Shown here piece after piece: positions 39,501 to 51,900 of a stretch of 60,773 nucleotides of DNA (the first letter of the stretch is position 1; every line of letters begins with the position of its first letter). Below the pieces are notes generated by a model, which was not told where the DNA came from, made no database searches, and saw nothing but the letters and a program-made list of their open reading frames with translations. Where the stretch lies: positions 1 to 60,773 of the forward strand of contig JAQGDQ010000409.1 of assembly GCA_030141605.1 (NCBI GenBank), written 5' to 3'. The DNA comes from Tubiluchus corallicola (taxonomy: Eukaryota; Priapulida; Priapulimorpha; Priapulimorphida; Tubiluchidae). The position numbers were made by a program, and so were the translations under genes.

Positions 39501-42500
39501 TAAACATTAAAGGAAGACAGGATGACTTTTCATATACTACCCCATTTTCAAGTATGGTAAAAGGTATACATTTTAACACTAATGATATTGTAAAAGCGTT
39601 TCTGATAATTAAATAATTGATTAAAAACTTAATTAATGATGGGCGAGCCCAACTAGTGATGACATCACAAACTAACATAATTTTCAACATCAAAATATTA
39701 CATGAGCATGTTGCCCGTGTCTGCAAAAGCGAAAGTTGAATTACAATGCTACTGTAAGATATTCAGGGTGTTGTACAAAAAACCAGGCAAGTTTTAAGAT
39801 AAAAATTCAAATTTCAAATCTACCGCTGTGCTCACGCATGACCTGTCGTACGCGTGCAGTACGTCACAAACAAACACATCTGAACTGAGAGATACAGCAC
39901 CTGTTTTTTGTCCAACGCTTTCCGAAATGCAGGCGCTAGTGCCTTTCTCGCTAGCATGTGGCGTAATGCATGTAACACCGAAGAACTATGTGTGGTAATA
40001 ATTGTTTTACCTAGATCATTCTTTAAAAAATAGTATGTTTCTTTTCAATATTTTAAAGAATAGGTTGATTTGATCTACAGTTTAACATAGGGTCAGGTTT
40101 TGCTTCAACAGGACCGTTCAAAATAATCAATAATCCTGTAACATGCAGAGCAGAACAACAATTATCGCTTAAGTCAGGTTTTCACGGATTCGCGTTTTCT
40201 GCGACTATCCGAAAAGTCAAAAATGGTGTTTCCTGGCATCCGGAATACGCTATGCGTTATCCACCTGCGGAATAGCTGCGTATAAAAAATCAATATGAAA
40301 CAGCTGCAGAAAAAATCATCGCTAAACAGTCGCAAAATAATCCGGGTGTTCGCCGCTAAGCAAAAACGTCGCTGGCTTCGAAAATTCTCTTTAAAATGTT
40401 TTAAGTTGTCGCCGAAGTCGCAAAACTCGCCACTTCGCCAAAACTTCGCAAAATTTGTCGCAAATTATTCGTGATGATCGTCAACAATTTCAGAATCTGC
40501 GAAGACTTGGCGAATATTTCGCGATGCTTTTGAGACCGTTGCGACGACGTTTCGACAATTTTGCGGCATTTTGGCGAACCTCGGTCGTCCCGCACTTCCG
40601 CCTGCGAAAATTCAGTGGAATGGTCGTGACATGATCGCAACATACTCACGAGAATGTTGTGCGACATTCGCTTGGTCGCAGCATAAGTGTCGCAGAAGTC
40701 ACCAATTACGCGCAAACATGTTTTGCGAGTTTCGCTCGAGAAAATGACCGATGTGTAGCAAAAGCCGCGATAGATTTACGTAATATCTTCCGTGGACGTT
40801 TTGCCTCCATAGACGTTTATCAGACTATTTTGTTGTTTTTTGCATTTAAAACCAAGTTGTTTCACAAATTCGAAACCTATACAGGACAGCTGAGAGCACT
40901 CGGTTTGGAATGATGACTCTAACATCTTTCTCGCGTGACGGGGGTGGGAAGCAGGAAAATATAAAGAGTGGAGAGAAATTGGCTACACTAAACCTTTTTC
41001 GCTGCTTTAATGGAAGATGCTCTCAGAAGCTCTACTTCAGTGGTTTCTAAACGCTAGCGGTTTGTTCATAGTGCTCCGCTTTGCTACTACTTTTCATATC
41101 AAGACAATTTCTAGATGCTAGTTGCTGCTCCTATTGCAATAATTTTTATAATTCTATTACAATCTTTTTTCTATATTTATATTCACATTTTCAGCAATAG
41201 TATCAAGCAAGGGCTAGAGCAAAAAAAGTTGTAAAGATGGAAAAACTAAGCACAATTGGTATACGGAAAGATGGAATGATAGCATTTTACACAGGTAAGA
41301 TAGGATAAGGTGGTACCATTTTGCAGAGCTGGAGTAGGGCAGGACGATACATAAATTACTTGTTCACAATAGACACATGTAAGCAGTTAATCTCTTTGTC
41401 TTTACCACACTCTTGTAATCAGTATATTTTTGCCAACGTGTTTTATATTGTATTGTTTTTATTTTGTAGACTGTATTTTACTATTTGGTGGGAATAAAAT
41501 AAAATAAAATAAATAAGATACCATTTTGCAGAGGTGGGGTAGGGTAGGATGATACCATTTGCACAGGTAAGGTAAGGTAGGATGATACCATTTTGCATAG
41601 GTGGGGTAGGGTAAAATGATACCATTTTGCACAGGTAGTGTAGGGTAGGAACATATAAAATGGTATCTTCCCTACATGTATTGCAGGGTAGGATAATACC
41701 ATTTAGCACAGGAGATACCATCTTGCAGAAGTGGGGTAGGAGAGGATGGTACCACTTTGCAGAAGCAGGGTAGGGTAGGGTAGAATGATACCATTATGCC
41801 CAGGAAGTGTACGGTAGGAAGACAAAACGTGCAGAACAGTGACATTAAATTTAGTTTCTCCTAACTGGCCTGTCACTTGCTAAGAGGCAAGAACAATTTA
41901 AGCCAACACCATTTTATTGTTTTAAAATACAAACGTATAATCCAATGAAACTGCATCCCTAGTTTTTTATAATTCAGCCAGTCGGTCAGTTTTGCAATGA
42001 CCACCAAGCTAAAATTTCAAATAGAGAGAAAATGTTAGGCACGCATTCTTTCTAATAAGTTATTCTCTACGCTAGACTTACAATAACTTCTTAAATAAAG
42101 GTTTATGTGGGGAAAAGTTGGCAACGCGCCAATGGATTCAATGTCCGGGCAAATTCCTTCGTTTTCTAGACAAATGCAAAATCTGGCTCATTGGTCGATT
42201 TTTCACCAAGTATCCTAGATCAAACCAACGCGCGAATGTAATGTCACTGACACCCTAGCCTTTCATTAGTGCTTGCTTACTCTCAGCGGCCTATATTGCT
42301 TTTCATTGGTTGCCATGGTAACGCGCTTGTCCTTATCAGTAACGTCATACCTTATTACACAGCTTGCTGAATGCTTAGGCGCCCCGGGTTTGGGCACAGC
42401 ATGTTTAAATAACTTAATTGTGTGTATTGAAAAGGCCACCCGGGTAAACCCTTGCTGCACAACCCATCTTATAACGGTCAATTAAAAATGTTTGAGGTAC

Positions 42501-45500
42501 ATGCAGCGCAAACGCTAGCGAAGCCAGGCACGGGTAATAAACTGCATAAACGAAAATTACCTTGTAACCGTATTTATTCTGCAGGCGATAAATGTCAACA
42601 TTCACTGTTCAAATAACGCCAGGAAAATGCTGGCAATACAAACCTAATTTAATTCGCGTAGTTAGGCGATTATTTATGAACTCGCTCGCCGCATGCCGTT
42701 TGAATAGCAAGCTGCAATACGACACGACCAGTTAGCCGAATCTGACTGTGGTTCACAATTGTAAAGTTTCACATTTCAACATTGCCATTTGCCAGGAATA
42801 ACCAAAGTAATGGAGATATGCCAAGCTGAGAGGATATTTATATGGAACAGTAGTATACAGTAGTATGGGGGGGGGTATTGATAGGGGTATTAGTAGCACT
42901 ACCCTAGTAGCCTTTTTTCAGCATAAGTTACATAATTTTCAAATCAAAACAAGCACAAACTCACACGTTAATTATAAAAAACCACACCATAACAACATAT
43001 TACTGTTACATTAACGATGTCCTAAACACTTCGATTTATTGTCTTTGTATAATGTGTTTTACTATGTTGTGTTGTATTATGCTGTATTATATTGTATTTT
43101 ATTGCATTGTATCGTATCGTATCATATTATATTACATTATATTGTATTACATTGTATACATTGTATTGTATTGCATTGCATTTGTAGTTATGATTATTAG
43201 CATATCATTTATTTCGAACATATAGTTCACATTAAAATTATAAAAAAGTACAAAATTATCTAGGAAAAAATAAAATTACAATTACAGGATTAGTAGACAC
43301 TGACACAAACAATTATATAGATAAAAAATTAGTACTTAAGACCAAACAAAGAAAAGTAATACAATACAGAATATTACAATTACACATATCCTAAATAACC
43401 ACATACCTATTACACAAATTATTGCATTGTATTATATTATAGTGTTTTACATTGTATGTATTGTGTTGTATTGTATTGCATTGCATTGCATTGCATTGCA
43501 TTGTAGTCATCAATAAACTTATTATTATTCGTTTTCACATATCCAGAAAGCATCTGTGTGGAACAGTGACATGTATTCTGCCAGATTGAAGATATTCATA
43601 AACTGTATACAGCCTATATCCACTATACATCAGATCACTGGAGGGACAGCACTTCCAATTTTATATAATTTATTTATCTTAGTTCTTCTATACTTCATAA
43701 TAAGATGTTCCTCATCCGCTAGCTAATTCATTAGGTCTACATACGCGTTCTCCTCTTGCTTTCCGTTTCCGTGCCCTTTCAATCACTACGTCAAACGCAA
43801 AACATTATTTAAGCTGTTTAAACAATTTAAGCTATTTAATCAATTTTTGTTGCATATTGGGAGGTCACGTGTAACCGACCATATGATACCAACTAAACTT
43901 TTATCATCATCATTAGAATCAGTGCATTATCCAGTTTTTATCAACTATACATGGTGCTAATGAATACGAGACTATTATTCTTTAACAGGGCTTAGGTACA
44001 GGGTCGTGTTAAATTGTAATGAAGTACAGTATAGGGCTTTAAGTACAGTATTACATTTGCTGGAGGAAAGTACACAATGACAGCAGTGATGCGTTAAAGC
44101 CTATCATGGATAAGTGGAAGGATGGCAAATGCAACACGTTGGGTATTCGTATGCGTTTTTTGTGCTTGAACCGCTAGACCTCTTATGTGGTTTCTTTGTT
44201 CAGATCTATAATGTTTTTAAGTCGTTTTTCTTTGTCTTTTGTAATTTCTTTCCTTAATGGTTCAAGAAGTAAATAAATATTCTAATATGACGTAGTTTTA
44301 GTGTTTCTTATTAGATTATACTAGTTAAGAAGTTCAGTTGCAATTGAATATGAACTGTGTGTAAAAATTTGTAGAGACCATTTAAACTAAATGTCAACTA
44401 TCCACACTATCCGAAGAAAAAACTTCAAGCACATGTAGAGTTGAATAAAACTTTCAGATTTGCAGTTCATGATGGGACACACACACTCGATGCCAGGTTC
44501 ATGATGGCACACATACACAGTCAATGCCAGGTTCATGATGACACACACACACACACTCAATGCCAGGTTCATGATGGCACACACACACACACTCAATGCC
44601 AGGTTCATGATGACACACACACACACACACTCAATGCCAGGTTCATGATGGCACACACACACACACTCAATGCCAGGTTCATGATGGCACACATATAGTC
44701 AATGCCAGGTTCATGATGGCACACATATACAGTCAATGCCAGGTTCATGATGACACACACACACACACTCAATGCCAGGTTCATGATGGCAGTAAACAGA
44801 AAATTCAATATCCACATTGAGAAATGTTGAAGTTGGCTTCCATGTAATATTGTGTTGTAATATTGTGTTTTAATGATGCGAAAGATCATCGTTGTGTCTA
44901 CAAACCTGGGTAGGAAATTACAGTGCTTTCAGGGTGGCGGTAAGTAAAGAACGAGTTCGGAAACTGTAACGAGGCGGGAGGCTTTTCCAGTTCACAAAGA
45001 GCTGTGCTCACGAATACATACTCAAAAGCGTACACTGTTTTGCAGATAAAAAATATATACTTATGACTGTCACTGCAGGTTTGCACCTGATTATTTCTCA
45101 ATACAACCCGAGCTAAAGTGCATCAGGGTAAAAGTGCACTTTTCAGTTTAGATAACGCAATATTTAGAACAGTAAATCGAACAGGTACATACAAATAAAA
45201 CGTATGCGTCATCTCAAAGTGTTGTAAAAATGAGATTTATCATTTAGTAACTTAACTAAACGAGAGATATATAAAGAGTTCAACTCATGCTTAGTAGCAC
45301 CCGTTATTCCGAATTCAACACCTGGAGATGTACGGATTTCATACGCGATTGAGACTCCAGGCGCGCACTATTTAAAAGTTGAACTGATAGACTGGCGTAA
45401 CGTAGATAGAAGACAAAGACTGTAATTGCGGAGAAATCTAAACTGAAAAGCACGTTTTGATGGACTGTCATTTAACAGCTAAAACTAGAGGAAGATTCAG

Positions 45501-45932
45501 CACTGTCAACTAAATCCTACACTCGAACCTAATTCCTCAACAAACCTTCGAATTACATCGAATAGCTTTCACTCGACTGCGTTTACAATCACATCGTTTG
45601 AGAATTGAAACAGGACAATGGAGACGCCAACCGCGTGAACAAAGATTATGCCCATGTGGATTCATACAAACGGCAGAACAGATATTAATGAGCTGTTCTC
45701 AAACTGATCGCTTAAGAAGGCAGTTCACCGACTTCGGATCACTAACTTCAATACTGTCTTGCAAAAAAGCATTTAAAATTTTCTATTTGAAAGTGTTTGA
45801 ATAGTATGTGTGTGCACATTTAAGTTAAATTACCTTGTGTGAATTAATAGTTTAATAGTGAAGCTGTGTTTGGATGTCGTGCACTATAATGTTGTAAACT
45901 CTGTGGACTAATTCCATGTTACCATGCCATTG

Positions 45933-45980
<48 letters not shown>

Positions 45981-48900
45981 CATTATATATTATATATATA
46001 TATAATGTTGTAAAAAATTTGTCAATAAAAACTACCACTACTACTAGACTTTACATACTTAGCATGAATTATGAATAGCAATTTTGTACTTGAGATCCGT
46101 TTCAACATTTCAAAAGCTTATGAATAGGAAAACACACCAATTTTTGCAAGTACCATAATGAAGTGTTAGAATTCTGTAAAATTCTGTAAACTCAGCTCAG
46201 TCGATAGCATATCTTTTTTTACTTACACTGAATGAAAATTTGTTATTGTGAACTTAAGTTAAGACTTATGACTTAAGTTCACAGTAACAAATTTTTGTAC
46301 AGTGTCAGTTATTTCACATAAAACATTTACAATCATTTTGTGTACAAAATTTAGTGAAAGGGCCTACAATGAACATAATACAAATAATTTTTTACTGTTT
46401 CCGTACAACATTTTTAACCTTTGCATAATAATTAACTGCTTCTGAACCGCAGAAAATTTTGGGTTATGAAATGTTTCAATTCTGCTATCATTGTCAAAGA
46501 TTATAAATATTAATTTTATGGAAAATAAACTACTAATAAGCCTTGGGCACATGATGTCCGTACAATATGAATTCATTCCGGTTGGGGAATTCCAAAATGC
46601 ACTGTTTAACGTAAAATAAATAAAATAGCTGTGTATAGCTTAGTTCATAATCGCAACATGGTTAATCATACGCTATAGTTTTAAACAAATTACAAAAGAC
46701 TAAAACAACACTTGTTGCATTTTACAGGGTTAGCGGGACGACTATCAGTAAACACGCTTAGAATACAACTCGATAAACTAAACTGCATCTTGTTTAAATT
46801 AACTAACATTAATTTTGTTCACCTATTAAGACATGTAGCAATCACAATTGTAGGTTGCTAGTGGTTATCAAGCAACAAGCATTCAAATTTGTGACCGTAT
46901 AATCCAAATAACAAATTTCCGCTGTCTTGAGGAAACCAACAAAAACCTGGCGGCTTCATTGACATCACCTAAGACTGACACATTGATGAATTCGGCATAA
47001 TGTAGGTGTCCGTATGACACAAACAAATGTATAGGATTACCACCATTTGATGTTAGTAATGGAAAAAAGCGATGAACCATCTACTTTTAGAAATGACATT
47101 CAAAATATACAGCCTACGATAGCCATTAAATTCTCACGGTAACTTAAACAAACACACGGAAGCAAATAAACTGAAAAGGATTGAAAAGGCTAAAGCTGAT
47201 AACATAATCAGTTGTGAGTCTTTGAATATAATTACGGGTTTATAATGACTGAGCAGTTGTGTGAGACAGTTACACCACAAAGCATCATTGAAAACCACAA
47301 CGGAAAACAAACTGACCATCAAAAACAGCTTGTGAGTAAAAAAAAATACTAACATTTGATGCACTTCTATCATATGTTTTTCCCAAAAGACAGGATGATT
47401 TTTCACATATTCACCCATTCCAAGTACGATAAAAATATACATTTTAACACCAATAAGACTGCAAAAGCGTTTCTGATAATTATATAATAGATTAAAATCT
47501 TAATTAACGACGAACGAGCAAAACTAGTCAAATTTACTACTGTACTCACGCATGAGCTGTCGAACATGTGCAGTTCATCACAAACAAATATATCTGAATT
47601 GATAGGTAAAGCACCCGTTTTGTGTGCAATGCTTTCCGAGATGCAGGTGCTAGTGCCCATCTAACTAGTGAATGGCGAAATGCCTGTAGCAGCGAAGAAC
47701 TAGTGGCGCAAACGTGAAATAATTCTTTCACGTAAGGCATTCTTTAGAAATAGTATGTTTCCTTAAATAATTGGTTGTTTTGACCTGTAATTTAACATTG
47801 GGTCCGGTTTTGTTTTAACCAGTTGGCTGTATTCTGTGTGGAAATGCAAACAAAAAAGAGACAAACGCGTATCTTAAGCAAAACGTCAGCCACATCATGA
47901 AAGTCTTAACTGAATTTTGAGAAAAATATTCAAACTTTATTGTTACAAAACCTAGATCTATACTATACTATTTATCAGCACCTACAATAATGTGGTGAAA
48001 CCTTTTGCTGGGCAAGTCCAGTATTACATGTATACCCTTCGAGTGTTTTTAAGTGAAAGGTTTCACTACACACGTAAAATTATTATAGTAAACACCCTTC
48101 ATGCACGGAGTATAAACAAAATTTATTGCGCTGCCATAAAACTCCTGTGCACATTTGCTTCATACAAATTTTTAATCACAGTAATTGATTCATATTGCTT
48201 ATCTTGTGCACTGTTCAAAAAGTTACCAATGACTACAGATTTGATTAATTTATAATTATTGTTACAAAACCTATCTCTGTAAGCATTTATCAGCACTGCA
48301 CCTAGAACAACCTGGATGAAGTCTTTTGTGCCATTTGGCTGGGCAAGTCCAGCATTACATACTCTTCGAGTGTTTTTTAGTGCAAGATTTCATTACACAC
48401 GTATAATTGTTATAGTAAACGCCCTTCATGCAATGATGAAGGGTTTCAATGAGCAAGTCGAACAATCAGAGGGTGAAATGGTGAACTCATGGGTAACTAA
48501 GAGCAGATTATTAAGAGATAACGTCAAGTACAAATTCACGACATGAACAATGGAGAAACCATTATCACAATCTAAGACTGGTGATCGAGGGGATAAATTT
48601 TCCAAATCACAAAAGTATTACCACGGGAATGACGGGATAAACTCCAGCAAACGTGTACGTCACTATAATGCCATTTGAAGCCGTAAAACAAAATTGTATC
48701 ATTGACTTTTGAAGCAAGTATTTTTCTTTCATTTTTTAAGCGGGAAAAAGTGTTCAGATACAATAATTATTGGGTTTTATAATTTCAGTATAAATACTTT
48801 CACAACATACCAATGATGAAGGCAATGATGACGTCGAATTAATGAACGCAAGAATGTTTAATAGAACACACGTGCAAATTAAACTATTTTCATAAGCAAA

Positions 48901-51900
48901 TACATACGGTCCTACCGCTTTTTCATTTTAATTTTGCTGGAGTAGGTTAGCGCACGAATTCATGAGTTTTCTCCGTTCAAACCGAGAGATCTAGTCAGCA
49001 AACTCACAGAAAATTCAGTGTTAATTCACACACAGACACAAGCACATAAAATCTGAGTACAGCTTGATACCTCGAAAAACACGTTACAAATTACAAGCAC
49101 ACGTTGTCCAGCAGAGCATAAAGAAATGGCTTCCCGACCACTACAGCTAGAATTATATATCTGGTCAGAAACTGCGAGTACAAAAGCATCATTGATTGAT
49201 GAGCGGTTGCACGGCCTGTCTGCGTACTAGTGTGACGTCATCGAGGAGGCCCGCCGGGGGAAGCAGGTGACAAAAATGAAAGTAAAAACAATGCACACTG
49301 AGACTATTAATCAAGGTTTGCGAAGGAAATGAAGGAATTTAATACGTTGTTTAAGCAGACCAGTGTTATCTGTATTATTTTTGCCGGTAATGTCGCCTTG
49401 CTGCTGGAAACACTTCTGGAAAGCACAAGAATTATAGCATTGTACATGTGCCATTAAACATAGAACAGCAAATTCTTCCGTGAGTGTTTGGCGGCTTGAG
49501 TGAGGCTAATGATTCTAAAACGCAGTTTATGTGATTCCTTTGCATATAAAAAAGTCATAATAGATTTGGGGCACTGTTCATTCAAAAACTTTGACGTATA
49601 TTAGTCATCTTTATCAGCATAGCAAGACACGTCTAGTATTATCTACATGATCAAAGTCAACTTTTTGGGGACATTCCAAACCAAGAATCTTAGATTCGAG
49701 AGCTATTCATTTAGAAATTCCATTAACATACAACCAACTCGAAACTATTTGGAGTTTGGTCAAAGGGCAGAGATGCGATGCCGGACTATGGGTTTTTAGA
49801 TGTGCCTTTTGTCTAGTTTTGATGGAGAAAGTATACACTGCAAATTGTGCAATTATTGTGTAGTTTATAACAAACGCTCTCGAAGTAAACAATTTGGCAT
49901 TTTAGGTGAGGCGGAAACCTGGCCTGATAAAGAACGTGTCTCGCTCAGCGAGAAAGTCGTAGCGAATGCGGGGTAGTGTGCGCGTACCGGGAACGAGAGG
50001 AAGAAATTTTTGTATGCTGAGCAGAAGATGGCGAAGAACTTTTATAATCTTTTTAAATTCAAATTTAACAATTAATAAAGCAGTTAAACCATAAAAATGT
50101 AATTATTTTTTAATGTGTGATGTAACGATAATGAAATCGTCACCGAATGTGAAGTGTATGCATCATAATATATGAACGGAAGATTTACAGTTAGACGAGC
50201 TGAGCTCGACATGTTACAGATCTGTAATCTGTATCAATTCACTCTTGAAACGTCATTTGAAGGTATACATTGTAAATAAAAGCTACTGGCAAAAGATTGC
50301 AAATGTGGGTTATCTTCCACAATCAGGTGTTTATCTAACTGAAACTAATTGAAACTAACTGATCAAGATAGCTAATTATTATTAATAATGATCAGCAGTA
50401 GTCATCGATTTTATAAGTATTGAAAGGAATGAAGATATGGAGTGCAATTAGTCCTATCTGGACATGTGAATTGTGAAGTCGAGAAAAGAGGAACAGTTGA
50501 GAAAATAAGAACAGTTTTATGCACGTACAAAACATGTCTATATAGTTTTTATGACAAATGAAAAAAGATAAACCTTGCTGTACAGCAACGTAAAAATAAT
50601 GTATTATAATAATTATTTCATTGTCCAACAACGAACTGGATCATAATAGGGCTAATGCTGAAGCTTTAATGTAATCATAATAATAATAATACATACATAC
50701 ATGCAATTTATATAGCGCCCCAAATATATAAAAATATTCAGCTGCACTTTACAGCCAAAGATTTTACAAAGCCTAAACTAAATAATAAAACTATACACAC
50801 TATAAAGAAAAGCCTTAAAATTTTAAATTAAAAAAGTCAATATAAAATCGAGTTAGCAATGCGCAGGCAAAATTAAAATCTAATTCGATTTCTATATTCT
50901 AATTTAAAAGATGTGTCTTGAGCAAATTGTTAAATGTAATTATAGTATTGCAGCTTCTGGTATTCAGTGGAAGGCTGTTAGAGCAGCATGGGAAAAAGCA
51001 CACATACCTAAGTTTTTTGTTTGTGTCCTAGGCACAAGAAGTAGATTTTTATTGCCAGATCTTAAGTTTCTGGATGGCGTGTAAACACTAATCAGTTCTG
51101 CAAGATAGCACGAGGCTTGACAATGTAAACATTTAAATACCAGCACAGCAATTTTCAATTTAATTCTAGATTGCACCGGAAGCCAGTGTATGGCCCGTAA
51201 TGTTGGAGTTATGTGATCATACTTACACATATACACAATGCATGTAAAAACTTTAAAGTAACTCTATGGAAAAATAAGAGACCTCTAAAAAGGCTGACTT
51301 CAAAATTTAAGGTTTGCATGTCTTCAAATGAAATGCAATGCATTACCGACATTAAAGCAGATTAAGCGAGTGACCATTTTTACAATTTGGCCAATTAAAA
51401 TGTTTGTAAAAAATAAATTAATTGCAAATTACATGACGATGGTGAATCCGCTTACACAGGCCATGTTCAACATTTGAAATTTTGATCCTGAGCTCAGTCT
51501 ACTAGTAATTATTCGTTATTAACAATAGGCATAATGTTTAACAAAGCACTAATTTACGTTTATAAGTTACGAAGACAAGACCCAGCAAAGAACAGCTAAA
51601 ATTGTGAACTTTCAGATTCTACTTGTATTGAAAATACTGAGTTACATTGGTTACCTTCGATATGATATCCCATAAGTAAACAAACTAAAAACACATTGTT
51701 ACAGAAGCGAAAGCATAAGAGAATGGGGCTTGTCACAGTTCTAGCGATTGGTGATGATCGTGAAAAGGTCAAAGGTTAAGTGTACCAGACAACGCATTTG
51801 TGTACACAAAACAACACCTCCCAGCCTATGTTACTATAATAGTAACAGTTTTAACAGCTAGCTAGAACATTACCTAGTTCATTTTTTCTTGTTCACAAGC

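Noticed and set aside
41443-41721. 92- and 73-codon minus frames
   Set aside because: Translated degenerate 37-bp minisatellite.
44387-44889. Cysteine/valine-rich and histidine-rich frames (101, 85, 94 codons)
   Set aside because: Products of the CA-containing minisatellite on both strands.
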